From positions 1,550,001 to 1,614,000 of the forward strand of contig OZ345369.1 of assembly GCA_977006965.1 (NCBI GenBank): DNA of 64,000 bases, written 5' to 3'. Source of the DNA: Phymatolithon calcareum (Eukaryota; Rhodophyta; Florideophyceae; Hapalidiales). The notes beneath the pieces are model-generated. The model had not been told where the DNA came from, searched no databases, and saw only the letters and a list, made by a program, of their open reading frames with translations. Below are positions 1 through 9,969 of the stretch, one piece after another (position 1 is the first letter of the stretch; each line of letters opens with the position of its first letter). A program made the translations under genes and the position numbers.

Positions 1-9
1 GCTCATATC

Positions 10-522
10 ATGCGCGACGTCAACTTTGTCTCCGAGTTGCAGTTTGATCGCGTCCCGCCTAACATGTTCATCGGCCCTTATCCGCAGACTGTGAACGACA
101 TCGACACCCTGGCCGCGGCGGGGATTACTGCGGTGTTCAACACTCAGACCGATGAAGATTTCGTGCATCGTGGGATTCAGTGGGATCTTCTTCTGGCGCG
201 CTATCGCACGCATGAAATCGTCGTCGTGCGATATCCGATCCGTGACTTCGATCGGATATCACTTAAGAAAAGACTGCAGGGCGCCGCCACAGAGCTAGAT
301 GAGCTCATACGTAGTGATAAACAGGTGTACATTCATTGTACGGCCGGGATGGGACGTGCGCCTGCCTGTGCTGTGGCGTATCTTTGTCTGATGCGGAACA
401 TGAAGCTTGATGAGGCTGTGGCGCATGTGAAGAAGCATCGCATTGTGGCGGTGCCCAATGTACCGGTGTTGACAGAGGTAATTGCTATGACAGGAGAGCG
501 ATCATCGGACCGAGCCCTGTGA
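10..522 (+). CDS. Plant-type glucan (starch) phosphatase, dual-specificity phosphatase fold; possibly 5'-incomplete
   Basis: A 170-residue dual-specificity phosphatase. The signature HCTAGMGRAP (Cys110, Arg116) has the CTAGxGRAP loop known from the plant glucan phosphatases SEX4 and LSF2, rather than a protein-tyrosine DSP loop. The general-acid loop RDFD (Asp79/Asp81) lies 30 residues upstream, and the N-terminal part (VPPNMFIGPYPQT, then a DIDTL segment) fits the family's recognition region. Family members dephosphorylate starch or floridean-type glucans so amylases can act; a cytosolic or plastid role here is inference. No carbohydrate-binding module is visible, so it is closest in layout to LSF2. 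The frame is open to the left edge of the window, so Met1 may be internal and an N-terminal targeting or binding region may lie outside. It ends in TGA with no frameshift. Confidence 0.82.
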   Translation: MRDVNFVSELQFDRVPPNMFIGPYPQTVNDIDTLAAAGITAVFNTQTDEDFVHRGIQWDLLLARYRTHEIVVVRYPIRDFDRISLKKRLQGAATELDELIRSDKQVYIHCTAGMGRAPACAVAYLCLMRNMKLDEAVAHVKKHRIVAVPNVPVLTEVIAMTGERSSDRAL

Positions 523-1435
523 ACAGGTTGTTTACTTTTAGTTTACGATAGCTTTTTTCTTTTTTGTCTCTTTGCTCGTAATTATAGTTACGTATACTTG
601 ACTTGATTTGAAAAAGGCACCCAGTGTCCCAACTTGAGGAAGGTTGACGCTTCCATACTGCAAACATGTAGAACGCTATTCTAGCTAAATTGCTGCTTGA
701 TCATGTCAGAGCGCATTGATGCCTTGAAGTGGGTCAGGGCCTTCACGCATACTGGTTTCAGACGAGTTCGCTCCTGAACTCGGCCATCCCTGATTGACGA
801 ATTCTTCTTTCTTGCGCAGAACAATTTAGAAATGATGACAACAAAAAGAATGTTGTCACAACATTCTTTTTGGAAATGTTCTTCAAGAGAGCCTTTCCCC
901 ATTTACCCCCTGAAGTTGTTTTATGACGTACGCCCTGCTGTAGTAATCCCTATTCTTGTTCGTCAGTGATCTTTGGATAAAAAGCCACAGTTGGGAGTAA
1001 TCATTGGGAGATTTGTTATTCGTTCTTCCCCCGTGTCCATCCGTATCGCCTGACGGAGTATTGGACACGTGGTCATTTTACAATGGTAGCATTGTTGAAG
1101 AGCACAGCGGGGGAGAACGTCTTGAAAGCTGATAGCGAGCAATTCGCTCATTCTTGAGCCATGACGGCTCTTTCATTCATGAGGCAGAAGCAATAAAGCC
1201 GCCTGCTCTTTCGAAACGTTGGCAAGACTGGTCGCGGCAAAACCTGTGCACATCACTGACTTTTAAGTTAATCTTAAAGATTCTCGTGGACGAAAGGCTT
1301 CGCTTAGCTCAAGGCCTAACACGAAACTGGGTCCTTCCCCCCTTCCCTTACATAATTTAATGACCTAGTCGAGTGGTACGCATGCGCATGTATTTACAAG
1401 ACGCCACAAAGCATTCTAATCTCAGTGGTGGTTTC
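523..1435. other. Intergenic, no gene recognised
   Basis: This is the gap between the phosphatase stop and the convergent zinc-finger gene. Short open frames here have no recognisable motif and lie in AT-richer sequence than the neighbouring genes. It contains one perfect 14-bp-arm hairpin, listed separately. Confidence 0.6.
842..872. repeat. Perfect hairpin, 14-bp arms, 3-nt loop
   Basis: The arm CAAAAAGAATGTTG (842-855) and its exact reverse complement (859-872) flank the loop TCA. It lies about 320 bp after the phosphatase stop codon. No further element structure is seen around it. Confidence 0.85.
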
Positions 1436-2175
1436 TCATCCCGGTTGCCGTGTCTTCTTAAGCCCACTGATTCCGCGCCCTGCGCACCGTTTACATTTTT
1501 CTTTCTTCGACCCCTTGCATACGGGACAAACCTGGATTGCCTTCGCCCGCACAATCTCAATTTCTCCACGTCCTAAGCATAAGACGCACCTACAAGGACA
1601 GGCACAGGGGACGCACAATGCGGAAAAGCCCAAGTCAGAGACAGAAACTCCCAAGCTTAGCTACACCAGAGTGCATTAGTCCAAACCACATGTAGGTTCG
1701 GACGACAGCACCATAATCCTAGGAGTATTCCACGTACCGCACTTGCCCAAACCCAGAGCAATATTCACAGAGCTCATCATCTGATGGTTTTCTCTGTGTT
1801 TGACGGCGGAAAGAAGAGCAATAATTAGGGACCACATGGAAACCATCGCCGTACGTGCTACACGAGCCGTTTGTCGCAGCTCAGTCGCTCTGTTCGCAAC
1901 GCCATGCTGACATACCGTTGACCTGCGATTGTAAATCACGTTAAGCAAATTCTCAAATGTCGCGCCTGCGATTCCCACCGCAAACTGAACTAGTTGATCC
2001 CGCGTCAGTCACAAACATTTACATCAACACCGCGCTCCAGAACGATGTTGCCACGCACCCCGGCCGCAACAATGGAAACCTCGACAGGAACCTCCGCCTT
2101 CACAGGGGGATGTTTCTTGCAGCACGCACGGCGCACGGTGTGCGGCAGACGGCCGTGGGCCAAAGAGAAGGCCAT
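1436..2175 (-). CDS. BSD2-like DnaJ-type zinc-finger protein, three exons
   Basis: The gene runs on the minus strand with exons 2175-2023, 1793-1738 and 1589-1436, giving a 120-residue protein. Introns are 2022-1794 (donor GTAAAT, pyrimidine-rich acceptor ending CACAG) and 1737-1590 (donor GTACGT, acceptor TTGTAG). Splicing restores the four zinc motifs in correct order: CEYCSGFG, CVLCLGRG, CPVCKGS and CKRCAGRG. Spacing matches the DnaJ central-domain chaperones of chloroplasts (BSD2, LQY1 type), which help assemble Rubisco or photosystem complexes. There is no J domain. Residues 1-51 (exon 1, basic, starting MAFSLAHGRL) could be a plastid transit peptide. Start choice: the ATG at 2175 is used, but an in-frame ATG at 2223 would add 16 residues. 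What is seen is the motif series and splice sites; the chloroplast role is family knowledge; the exact first exon is the least certain part. Confidence 0.75.
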
Positions 2176-2679
2176 AGTTTGAACTGAGTTCACGGCTGGG
2201 AATGAATCTTGACGTGGGATCAAATCTAACTACATGAGCTGTAATTTTAGTAATTACTTTGTCACGTTTTCAATTTTTGCACAGCTATGAAATTGATGTT
2301 CAGCCTCGGTGCGGAAGAAACAGTGCGCCCCGGCGTTAATCCTGAGCTTACGTCTAAGTGAGCACCTCTGCTGCGTTTTCGATTTCGGACAGGATGCTGA
2401 CCAGGTAGCGAAACTAAATAGTTTTAGCGTCTCCGTTTTCTGCAAGTTTGTGTGAAATTTTTAGAATCTATGTGCTTTGACTTGCTCCACGAAAGCATCA
2501 AAGTTTCTCAAAGGAGCAGAAGGCGAATCAGGGTGAGCTCCCGCTGAGTGCCTGTCGTATTCTCAATGTCCATAAAACGATGATCGTTCGAGTTGCGCTG
2601 GTGTCTGGAGGCGTGACTTGGCGCAACGGCCAAACATGAGCTTTTTGCATGAGAGAGGCCTTGCACTCTCGAGCTGGTT

Positions 2680-2708
2680 AGCAAGAGTACCAGCTTGGTA
2701 CTCTTGCT
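2680..2708. repeat. Perfect hairpin, 13-bp arms, 3-nt loop
   Basis: AGCAAGAGTACCA (2680-2692) pairs with its reverse complement (2696-2708) around GCT. It sits in gene-poor sequence between the zinc-finger gene and the small ORF at 2962. Function unknown. Confidence 0.8.
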
Positions 2709-2961
2709 GACCTCTTTTTCCCGCTCGAATAATTTTTTTGAAAATGGGTTTAGGGCATAGCCCTTCTCCAAATGTTCCGTTGTGCAGTATCTACGAGATG
2801 GGCCACTAAAGAAGCTATCCAACTATTGTTTGCAAAGCCTATTCTTGAACTAGTTGAAGCTGTTGCAGACTCATACACCTCTCGGGTCTATAAGAGCAAG
2901 GATACTCTCTCCCACTAGAACAAAGCAACTGTGAGTCCTCTCAATTGCAAACATCCCCAAA

Positions 2962-3126
2962 ATGGACTCGCTGCCGCACCTCGCGCCGGGGTATTGGTTG
3001 GAAATTTTAACAAACAGCGCCGGTGAACGCAAAAAAAAGATGGATCGTCAGTTTTTGCATATGTCGAGCAAAGGCAGAGGTAGACTTTTGCGCCGCGATG
3101 GCAAGGTCGTAGAGCAAGAGATTTGA
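2962..3126 (+). CDS. Possible small protein, 54 aa, unrecognised
   Basis: This is an uninterrupted 54-codon frame beginning MDSLPHLAPGYWLEIL and ending KVVEQEI before TGA. It is basic in the middle (GERKKKMDR, GRGRLLRRDGK). A TATA-like CTATAAGA lies near 2890, about 70 bp before the ATG, the same spacing seen at other genes in this window, and the N-terminal codons are GC-rich like the real genes. It could instead be the first exon of a spliced gene: GGTAGAC and GGTCGTAG could act as donors, but I see no convincing following exon. I do not recognise the protein. Confidence 0.3.
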   Translation: MDSLPHLAPGYWLEILTNSAGERKKKMDRQFLHMSSKGRGRLLRRDGKVVEQEI

Positions 3127-4025
3127 GCCAAGTATGATATCTTGGGGTCGTTCAACGTAGTTGCCAATCCGATAACATGACCTGAGGAAGTTGCAAGTCG
3201 AGGCATGTAGAAGATCAGAATAGGGATATGTGGGCATGGACAGGCGGGATACGAAAGCAGTAGAAGCGGTATCCTTCCAATGTTAGACAGGCTTTTAACA
3301 AATTGGTAAGTAATCCGGCACAAGACAATCAGTCAAGCAACGATGTGCTTAGAGTGCTCTAGGGGAAACGGATTGGTCGCCTCAACGATGACGTTGGAGA
3401 GCATAATTGATAGCGGGCACAGATCTGCATCCGATTTTTTGCTGATTTTTGATACCACATCATCAAAGATAAAAGAGAGACTCCGCGAAAATAATTTTTA
3501 AATCTCAGTATCAGAATTTAAAAATTCTGAAATTGGGATTTATTGAGATCGGAGAGCGCAATTTTAATTATTTTTCAACCTTTCATATTTTGTTCGCTTT
3601 TTCGAATTATTACTTGCAAGTATTTCTGCTAGCGCAAACGGTATGATAAGCAGCATTTGGCGATCATTTGGTTACTCGATGCAGGATTTTCACTTTGATG
3701 CTCATCCTCACGCTCAGAACTCCCGCTGGTTGGGCCCAGTGGCTGTTTATTGGCTGTATCATAAAATGCCATAGGTTTTTTTGAGATCACGATGTACACT
3801 ATGTCATGGAATTTGTGAGAGGATGCTCAATTGCCCGCGATACATCGATTTCAGTGGCCAGTTTGGCGCATCGACCTGAAGCTGCAGCTTGACATACCCA
3901 CCACAGACCAACACGAGCAAAGACTCCAACGTTATTGAGGGAAGACGATCTTTTCCTTCTTTAATCCGACATCCCTGTGCACCGCTTTGTTGCCTGGAAA
4001 GCCCTGCTCAAACAATACGTTGACA
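3127..4025. other. Intergenic, AT-rich, no gene recognised
   Basis: No motif-bearing frame is found on either strand. Around 3490-3560 there are imperfect AT-rich inverted repeats. The last 100 bp become GC-balanced and pyrimidine-rich, as expected for the promoter and leader of the GCSH gene. Confidence 0.55.
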
Positions 4026-4618
4026 ATGGCCTTCGCCTTGCGCGCATCGGCGCTCTTTCGGATTGCTTCCTATGCCCCCATTGTGTCTCGAACTCCAGTC
4101 GCATTTACCTCTACTAGGTTTTTGGCTACCTGTATGTAGCTTCACCTTATTCAAACGTCACTACCTACATCGACTCTTGGAGCGCGTACTAACTGAAGCT
4201 CTTCCTGTTACTCACGTTGACATCTTCGAAATGCGCAGACCCCACGGACAGGCGGTACAAAAAGTCACACGAGTGGGCAAAACTGGAAGGCGATATCGCC
4301 ACCGTAGGTATCACTGATCACGCCCAGGCCGAACTCGGCGATATAGTTTTCGTGGATCTCCCCGAGATTGGCCAGGAAGCAGTCGCAGGCGAGCCTGCGG
4401 CCACGGTTGAGAGCGTCAAGACTGCTGCAGATATTTACTCTCCGTTGGATGGTGAAATTGTCGGAATCAATGAAGGACTTGAGGGTAGCCCGGACCTTAT
4501 CAACCAGGAGCCGCACGAGAATGGATGGATGTTTCAAATCAAGGTCAGCGATACATCGAAATACGACGACATGATGGATATTGAAGAGTACATAAAGTCC
4601 GTCGAGGACAGCGAATAA
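4026..4618 (+). CDS. GCSH: Glycine cleavage system H protein, mitochondrial precursor, two exons
   Basis: Exons 4026-4131 and 4239-4618 are joined across a 107-bp intron (donor GTATGT, acceptor GCGCAG). The product has 161 residues. Exon 1 encodes an Arg/Ser/Ala-rich presequence with no acidic residues (MAFALRASALFRIASYAP...), typical of mitochondrial import. Exon 2 gives the lipoyl domain. It starts with the KKSHEW motif, continues through ITDHAQAELGDIVFVDLP, and carries the lipoylation site ESVKTAADIYSPLDG with Lys96 as the lipoyl lysine; GWMF follows near the C-terminus. H protein shuttles the methylamine group between the P, T and L proteins in the mitochondrial matrix, feeding photorespiration and one-carbon metabolism. 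A longer single-exon reading starting at 4217 is possible on paper but would lose the targeting sequence and has a non-homologous start. The stop is TAA followed directly by TAG. Confidence 0.95.
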
Positions 4619-4929
4619 TAGCCATACGCTCTTGGTTCCACATCATGCATCTTTTACAGAGTAAGTCGGAAAATGCAAATGCACGGTCGCGTGACGCCCA
4701 CGCTTGCCTTCAGCGCGTGCAATTCGCGTTGATAGCAGCGCTGATTTGATGGCTTGGCAAAATTGCATTAATTTGTCAGATCGTTAAACTACTTTTTACA
4801 AAACGGAACACGCTGGGGTCCAAGTTCACCACAGGCTAAAAACGCAACTGACGGCTTAAAAGCAATTCCGACTGAATTGTCACTCCCACCGAAAAGTAAA
4901 CACAACCTTCCTGGAAAGCGGAATCACGC
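4619..4929. other. Convergent 3' intergenic region
   Basis: The GCSH and IST1 genes converge here. Nothing beyond their 3' ends is apparent, and no clear tRNA, hairpin or repeat was seen. Confidence 0.5.
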
Positions 4930-5925
4930 TTAATTGTTTTTTAGATTGTTCAATCGAGCCATAAAGTCGTCTGACGATGCCACTTCTTGTGGCGCATCCG
5001 GCGGCGGCGGCGGTCCTCCTGAGGGATAGGTAGGGTAAATCGGAGCATTCGGCGCGTAAGCGGGAGGAGCGAATGCGGGCGGAGCTTGCGGTGGCGCATA
5101 CGGTACATGCGAAGGCGGGCCCATACCCGGAATAGAAGCAGGGTTCACCGGAGCGGCAGTATTATACCCACCTCCGCCACCACCGCCATATGAACCACCT
5201 CCGTATCCGCCACCAAAATCAGCCGGGGGCGGGGCATTCGGAGGAGGCGGATAGAACGGGTTTGGATTATAAGGCGGTTGAACGGAACCAAAGGTATCTG
5301 GAGGTGCACTCCAATCCAAGTTGTGCTCTCCCGCGATTCTTATGAGTTCTTCCCGAACGAGAGCAGGGTCAGGGCTCGTTGAGTCGAGCTTGATTGAAAG
5401 CAAACGGTTTACACAATGGAGATAGGGTCCCTCCTCGCCACGTGCAATTGGGTCAATGGTCGCCGCGCCGAAATGCGTTCGCAACATGTCGGCCGCGACG
5501 CGTAGCTCAGCAACCGACATCCGCTGCACGGAATACACGAGCGACGCAACCGATTCCTTGACATCCGGTAATGCGTTGTCGAAACCTTGGATGTTTCCGA
5601 TGAATTGAGCGCTTTCGATGAGCAATTCGACATACGTCATGACGACATCGTATGCCTCCATTTGCGATCGTTCGCGCAAAGTCTTCTCGGCAAATATGCG
5701 TGCAAGTTCATCCTTCCCACTGCGAAGGTGATCGGCTGCTGCGCGACGGTTGGATATGATGCTGTTCTCCCGCTTCGTGCGCTGTACCTCTATACGCGTG
5801 CGACCCATGCGTAGCTGGATTTTGAAACGGGCGTGGTCCCAATGCGGAACGTGCTGTACAGGTGCGGCGACAGGCATTACTGGTGCGACGCTTGGTTGCT
5901 GCTTTTTCTTACCGAATAGACCCAT
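4930..5925 (-). CDS. IST1: IST1-like ESCRT-III regulator
   Basis: A 331-residue protein on the minus strand. Residues about 30-210 form the IST1 domain, with the helix-1 region rich in Arg/Lys (KIQLRMGRTRIEVQRTKREN), the LRSGKDELARIFAEKTLRER segment, and YDVVMTYVELL. Residues about 210-315 are a Pro/Gly/Tyr-rich low-complexity linker. The C-terminus, DDFMARLNNLKNN, fits a MIM1 motif (acidic, then LxxRLxxLK-like), the peptide IST1 and CHMP proteins use to bind MIT domains of VPS4 or spastin. Family role: regulating VPS4 and membrane scission in multivesicular body sorting and cytokinesis. The frame is open for 48 more codons upstream to 6069, but MGLFGKKK is the natural start because it resembles other IST1/CHMP N-termini, and the upstream extension has no domain. 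Single exon, TAA stop. Confidence 0.88.
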   Translation of the reverse strand: MGLFGKKKQQPSVAPVMPVAAPVQHVPHWDHARFKIQLRMGRTRIEVQRTKRENSIISNRRAAADHLRSGKDELARIFAEKTLRERSQMEAYDVVMTYVELLIESAQFIGNIQGFDNALPDVKESVASLVYSVQRMSVAELRVAADMLRTHFGAATIDPIARGEEGPYLHCVNRLLSIKLDSTSPDPALVREELIRIAGEHNLDWSAPPDTFGSVQPPYNPNPFYPPPPNAPPPADFGGGYGGGSYGGGGGGGYNTAAPVNPASIPGMGPPSHVPYAPPQAPPAFAPPAYAPNAPIYPTYPSGGPPPPPDAPQEVASSDDFMARLNNLKNN

Positions 5926-6245
5926 GGCGGAAGGGCTGGCCAGGGGTAGGGGCTCTTCCCAGTGTTCGTGCAAACGATCCTCTGGGCGACCTTGACACTT
6001 AAATGGGAGGCCGATGGACTCTTCGGGACGACGTCCTTGTTGTGGAAACGATTGTGGCGACGCGGCCAAATATGTGGGAAAGCTTTACGATTTTCTCCTC
6101 CCTGCTACTGAAAGTGTTAGTATGACAGAGCCACAGCAAGGACATCAAGAGGGCACTTTTTCGTTTCGGAGAGGGCGCTATGACAAATTACTGGTTTGCC
6201 CTATCTAAGCATGATTACGTACTTGCAGTGTAAGCTACACCAGCA

Positions 6246-6488
6246 ATGCACACAAATGTTCTCCGCTTTATGAAGGATATCCAGCCTCCCCGTGTGCCCC
6301 GTGGCACGCTCTGGACTCTGCTCGGCCGAACGAATGCTCCTCCAGCCCAGGTGGACATTGACAGCATCAGCGAGAAGCTAATGGGCCAGCAAGCACAGGG
6401 ACGCGCATTGCGTGGCAATTGTATTGCAGTCCTTCGCTTTTCAGCTGCTGCCACACTCCCAACTTTGTTCGACGCATTAGTCAACTGA
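6246..6488 (+). CDS. Hypothetical small protein, 80 aa
   Basis: An 80-codon frame starting MHTNVLRFMKDIQPPRVPRG and ending TLFDALVN. It lies about 320 bp from the start of IST1 and is divergent to it, so the two could share a promoter region. Base composition is gene-like. There is no transmembrane segment or recognised domain. Basic and hydrophobic residues at the N-terminus might be an organelle signal, but that is speculative. The reverse strand is also open across most of this stretch, which weakens the call. Confidence 0.35.
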   Translation: MHTNVLRFMKDIQPPRVPRGTLWTLLGRTNAPPAQVDIDSISEKLMGQQAQGRALRGNCIAVLRFSAAATLPTLFDALVN

Positions 6489-8208
6489 ACCGGTCAATTT
6501 TCTATCAACGGAATTCTCGTCGTCATCGCATGCTTTAGTTTTGTAGTTATGTTCAACCACCTCTAAAGTGACGACTTCATTTCGAATCTCGCGCCGCCAA
6601 AGATTCATGGACTAAACTTGGTTGGCCATGTTTCACCTCTTGTGCTCATGCATCTGCAATTACGCACAGGATCTACCGGCTTTTGCATGGCACTGTTGTT
6701 GATGTGTATGGGGCATGCCGATCTGCTCAGGCCTATTCTCTCTTACTCACCGTCGTCATGGTTCTTAGGACGGACAAAAGAGCTGCCGTTTCCTTCCCAC
6801 TTCAATCGATGGAGCAGGCAGTTCTTCGGGTACTTCGGAGACATTGTAGACTCCGTATCAGTTCACCACACATACACGGAGTGTGTCGATGCAGCTCTTA
6901 CTATCCGTGAACCAATGGATGGTATTTCTGTTTTCCATTTGAAACTGGAAATCGTCTCCAAACTGTGAACAGGGGCAGAAGTCGCAGCGTAATAGAACGA
7001 AGCAACCCGCTCCGGAGAGTAAAGAAAATGCTGCCACCGTTTTTTCTCTGCACAATGTCAGAACACCCGCGCCAAAGACGTGCAAGGGGTCGCAGCATTA
7101 CGCATGCTCGTCTTTGAGATTTTCCTGACGCTCCTGTGCGCGGCACAGGATCCCTTCGGTTGCTGCGAAGGGACCCGTCCCGAAAGGGGTGTACAGGAGG
7201 CAGAGAATGTACTCGAGAAGCAAAAAGTTTCTCCACCAAACTGCACGTTGCGACATGGAGCAGGCCAGAGACCTACAATTGAACTGTCTTGGACATTTCT
7301 TAGAATGGGCGAGAGCCGCCTGGTCCGCCATGTGCTGCTACAATGCGTCAGACCAACGCTAGAATCAACATTTGGTGGCGTACCTGGACTAGACGTGAAA
7401 GCCGCAGTCAAATTCTCTAACGATAAGATAGAATGGAAGAAACGTACGCCCTCGAATCGCTACTGGCCCCATTAGGGGAAAAGGCAAAATGAAATGAATG
7501 CTCTTCTTCGTTGATATATATGAGAACTGCCCCAGGGGTTTCCGTGCAGTACCTGAAATGGGTTGACCTCGAGTCACTCGAGTCGAGTGCAATGCCCCGA
7601 TCGTTTCGACATTCAAGTGTACATAAGCTTTGAAAACGTTTTGATTGTGATGCCCTTGTTGGAAATGAATTCCACCTCAGCAGTTGCTTTAGGACTTTGA
7701 CCATGCAGGACAATTCTCCTTCCACCTCATCCTACTAGTATTGTAGTTCATCCTGTTCTGGACAACTAGGGAGGAAACAGGGTCCTAATGAACGCAAACT
7801 AGAAGGAATAAATCGACGCCTGCCCTCAAAGGCACTCTCGTGGACACCAGAGCAGCATTCGTGATATGAGGGCGAGTTGCTTTCAAAAAGCTTAACCACG
7901 CCAAACTGCGCCGAGAACAAAATTTTTAATTTTTGTTTTTGGCGAGTACTCGCATAAGAAAAGCTAATGCACACATGTGCATTAGCTTTTCTTATGTATT
8001 TGCTGTTTTTTTTTAAAAAAATAAAAAAGCAAATGCATATTGACTCTAGCAATGCCGAAAGTCGTTTCTCATAGGGCACGTTTTAAGAACGGTTTACTAA
8101 GTGTTGAATTGGTCTTCTTTCGAGTGATATGCCCGTTTATCTGTTGGTCATGGAAAGCTTGACGCCCTGAAATCGTAATCCTCTAAGCGAAGTTATTCTT
8201 GAATACTA
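6489..8208. other. Gene-poor region with one long hairpin
   Basis: Several frames of 75-130 codons exist on both strands around 6600-7725 but overlap one another and carry no motif I recognise. The frame at 7080-7475 contains a hydrophobic stretch (LVFEIFLTLLCAA), which alone does not support a gene. AT-rich sequence takes over after 7740. Confidence 0.5.
7953..7996. repeat. Perfect hairpin, 18-bp arms, 8-nt loop
   Basis: Arms CATAAGAAAAGCTAATGC (7953-7970) and its reverse complement (7979-7996) flank ACACATGT. It is surrounded by AT-rich non-coding DNA with poly-T/poly-A runs. Confidence 0.9.
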
Positions 8209-8340
8209 GTAGGGAGCGTAATACATTCTATCGATAGTGTCATGCTGAGGTTGACTCCTAAGGGCTCCTCTGCGTATTAATCCTCTTGTGCAAGGTACTC
8301 TACCTTCCATGCAGATATTGGAGAGCTCCAAGACACGTCG
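8209..8340. repeat. Dispersed repeat shared with every cyclin unit
   Basis: The stretch containing ATCGATAGTGTCATG and the following CGTATTAATCC segment matches, with substitutions, a stretch present in each tandem cyclin unit (18486-18627, 23089-23230, 27692-27833, 32311-32452). It is therefore an older dispersed copy outside the array. It has no coding sense that I can see. Confidence 0.65.
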
Positions 8341-8441
8341 TGGACGTCATTCATAGTAATAAGACATGGGAGAGCGAGGACAGCTCCACGTCCATCTCAT
8401 AGGAGATTCGAGGCGTCTTTGTTCGGCGCGATATATTCGTT

Positions 8442-8834
8442 GTGTTTGGCAGGAGTCAAACCTGCTTCACAGTTCTTATTGCAGAGCCTCGCGTTCAAGG
8501 ACAAGCTCATTGTGGGTGTCGTTGCAAATGTATGGCAGACGAGTATGATGTATATGGTGTGGGGATGACCGGCGGCTCAATTTGCGTAATTGCTGCTGAT
8601 CTGAAATGCAGGCTGGTTGGATTGTACGGAATTGGTCATAGTACGATCCGCAAAACACTTGCTATTCTTCTCTGGAAACCGGACGAGCTAACAGACTTAG
8701 AGGAAGCAATGGATAGGCTTAAGGACCACTGGCTGAGGCCCCTTAGCAGGAACCTGATAGTAGGAATGAACGCGAAGGGAGTGCGCAATAGTTGCCAATT
8801 TACACTAAAAAAAGGGTACCGGGAACTACAATAA
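8442..8834 (+). CDS. Doubtful ORF, 130 aa, unrecognised
   Basis: A 130-codon frame with an acidic/basic helical-looking middle (KPDELTDLEEAMDRLKDHW). No domain is recognised. It follows a dispersed repeat and precedes a LINE fragment, so it may be part of a decayed mobile element rather than a host gene. Confidence 0.18.
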   Translation: MFGRSQTCFTVLIAEPRVQGQAHCGCRCKCMADEYDVYGVGMTGGSICVIAADLKCRLVGLYGIGHSTIRKTLAILLWKPDELTDLEEAMDRLKDHWLRPLSRNLIVGMNAKGVRNSCQFTLKKGYRELQ

Positions 8835-9009
8835 AATCTTCAAATTACGCTATTCCTCAAGCGTTTACTAAGTCCACGGGCTTGCTTCCGCCTGCTTCTT
8901 GTGTGACCAAAGGATTGACTGTCTGCATTCGAGTCAGTGGGTCCATTTGTGTGACGTATCTTGGAATTCAAAGAACAAATCGTCATTGCTGGAATCCCGG
9001 TCAAAAGGG

Positions 9010-9646
9010 GGATATTTGATGATTTTATTTTTTGAGAGCTCCCAAAGCCTCACCTTGGAGTAACGGGCCAGCTCTTGCATAATCTCTACGCTATAGTCAT
9101 CTGGCTGCTCAGAACGTTCTTGATTCGTAATTCTCTCCCAACAAGAGCTCCGGTAAGTCTCTTGCACTCAAACTCAATTTCTGTACTCATCTTCGACGAC
9201 GCTAGAGTACGTTGTAAGGCGACTAGTTCGATCACCGCGGTAATCCCACAGTACGCACCCAACACTGATTTCCTCCAAAGGGGTGCTCGGTTGAATGTCA
9301 ACCTTAGGCACCTTAAACGCGTTGTTCTTTCTCCTATGTAAAGGATCCCTGGTAGCTTGCCTTCAATAGGAATCTTCATTGACCTGCCTTCTTCTTCCTT
9401 TTCCCATACCTTAATTGTTTCTTCTCTCCTCCTCTTCTTCGTGACAGATCCCTCCTGGGCTTTCTGAAGGGCTTGTCGCAAGTCTTCATACATCTTGAGA
9501 TATTCAATATCCTTCATTGCTTCCTTTACGTCCTCATCTCTTCCAACGTACTCTTCTGTTTCTTCAAGGCGCTTTTTGTGCCTTACCAGGCTTAATGCAA
9601 ACCTTTCTGCTTGATGACGTCTCCTCATCTTTGGTGGTCCCAGTCG
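9010..9646 (-). mobile_element. 5'-truncated copy of the array's LINE (3' end of ORF2), with target-site duplication
   Basis: The minus strand encodes about 180 residues almost identical to the last part of the full-length element's ORF2 (MRRRHQAERFALSLVR...). It then has the same 3' tail, AATAAAATCATCAAATATCC. The 13-bp duplication CCGGTCAAAAGGG flanks it (8997-9009 and 9647-9659), so 5' truncation happened at insertion, as in target-primed reverse transcription. The target is a cyclin-gene remnant: the right flank continues into cyclin 3' sequence. Near-identity to the copy at 13574-17417 points to recent activity. Confidence 0.9.
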
Positions 9647-9955
9647 CCGGTCAAAAGGGTCGATGTCACGGAACGAGGTGCAGCGCGCTCTATCGCCGCT
9701 ACCACTGGCGTTCCACAGTATTCCACCTCCGACACATCCACTTCCGAATCAATCCTTTCAAGACGGTCTATATGACAAACAACAAACTCAACCGCCGTCT
9801 TAGCATCGCATGAAACAGGGGACGACGGCATTCTTGCTTCAATTTTGAAGGACTTCTTCACTGCGGACGACAGCATGGTTCTCTTCTGTGTACACGAATT
9901 CTGCACGGGGGACTACGGCATGTTTTTTCCATTCCGAAGACCTTCTTCACGGGGT
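9647..9955 (-). pseudogene. Cyclin pseudogene with the cyclin box deleted
   Basis: On the minus strand the N-terminal motif of the array cyclins (MPSSPVSC, matching LPSSPVSCE) is joined directly to their C-terminal acidic segment (AVEFVVCHIDRLERIDSE...). The roughly 300 residues with the cyclin box are missing. A few diverged repeats of the N-terminal coding segment (around GACGACGGCATG) follow between 9811 and 9969. It is an internally deleted relative, interrupted at its 3' end by the LINE copy at 9010-9646. Confidence 0.7.
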
Positions 9956-9969
9956 ACGACGGCATGGTA

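Noticed and set aside
5587-5995. Plus-strand frames inside IST1
   Set aside because: They are antisense to a clear domain and lack motifs of their own.
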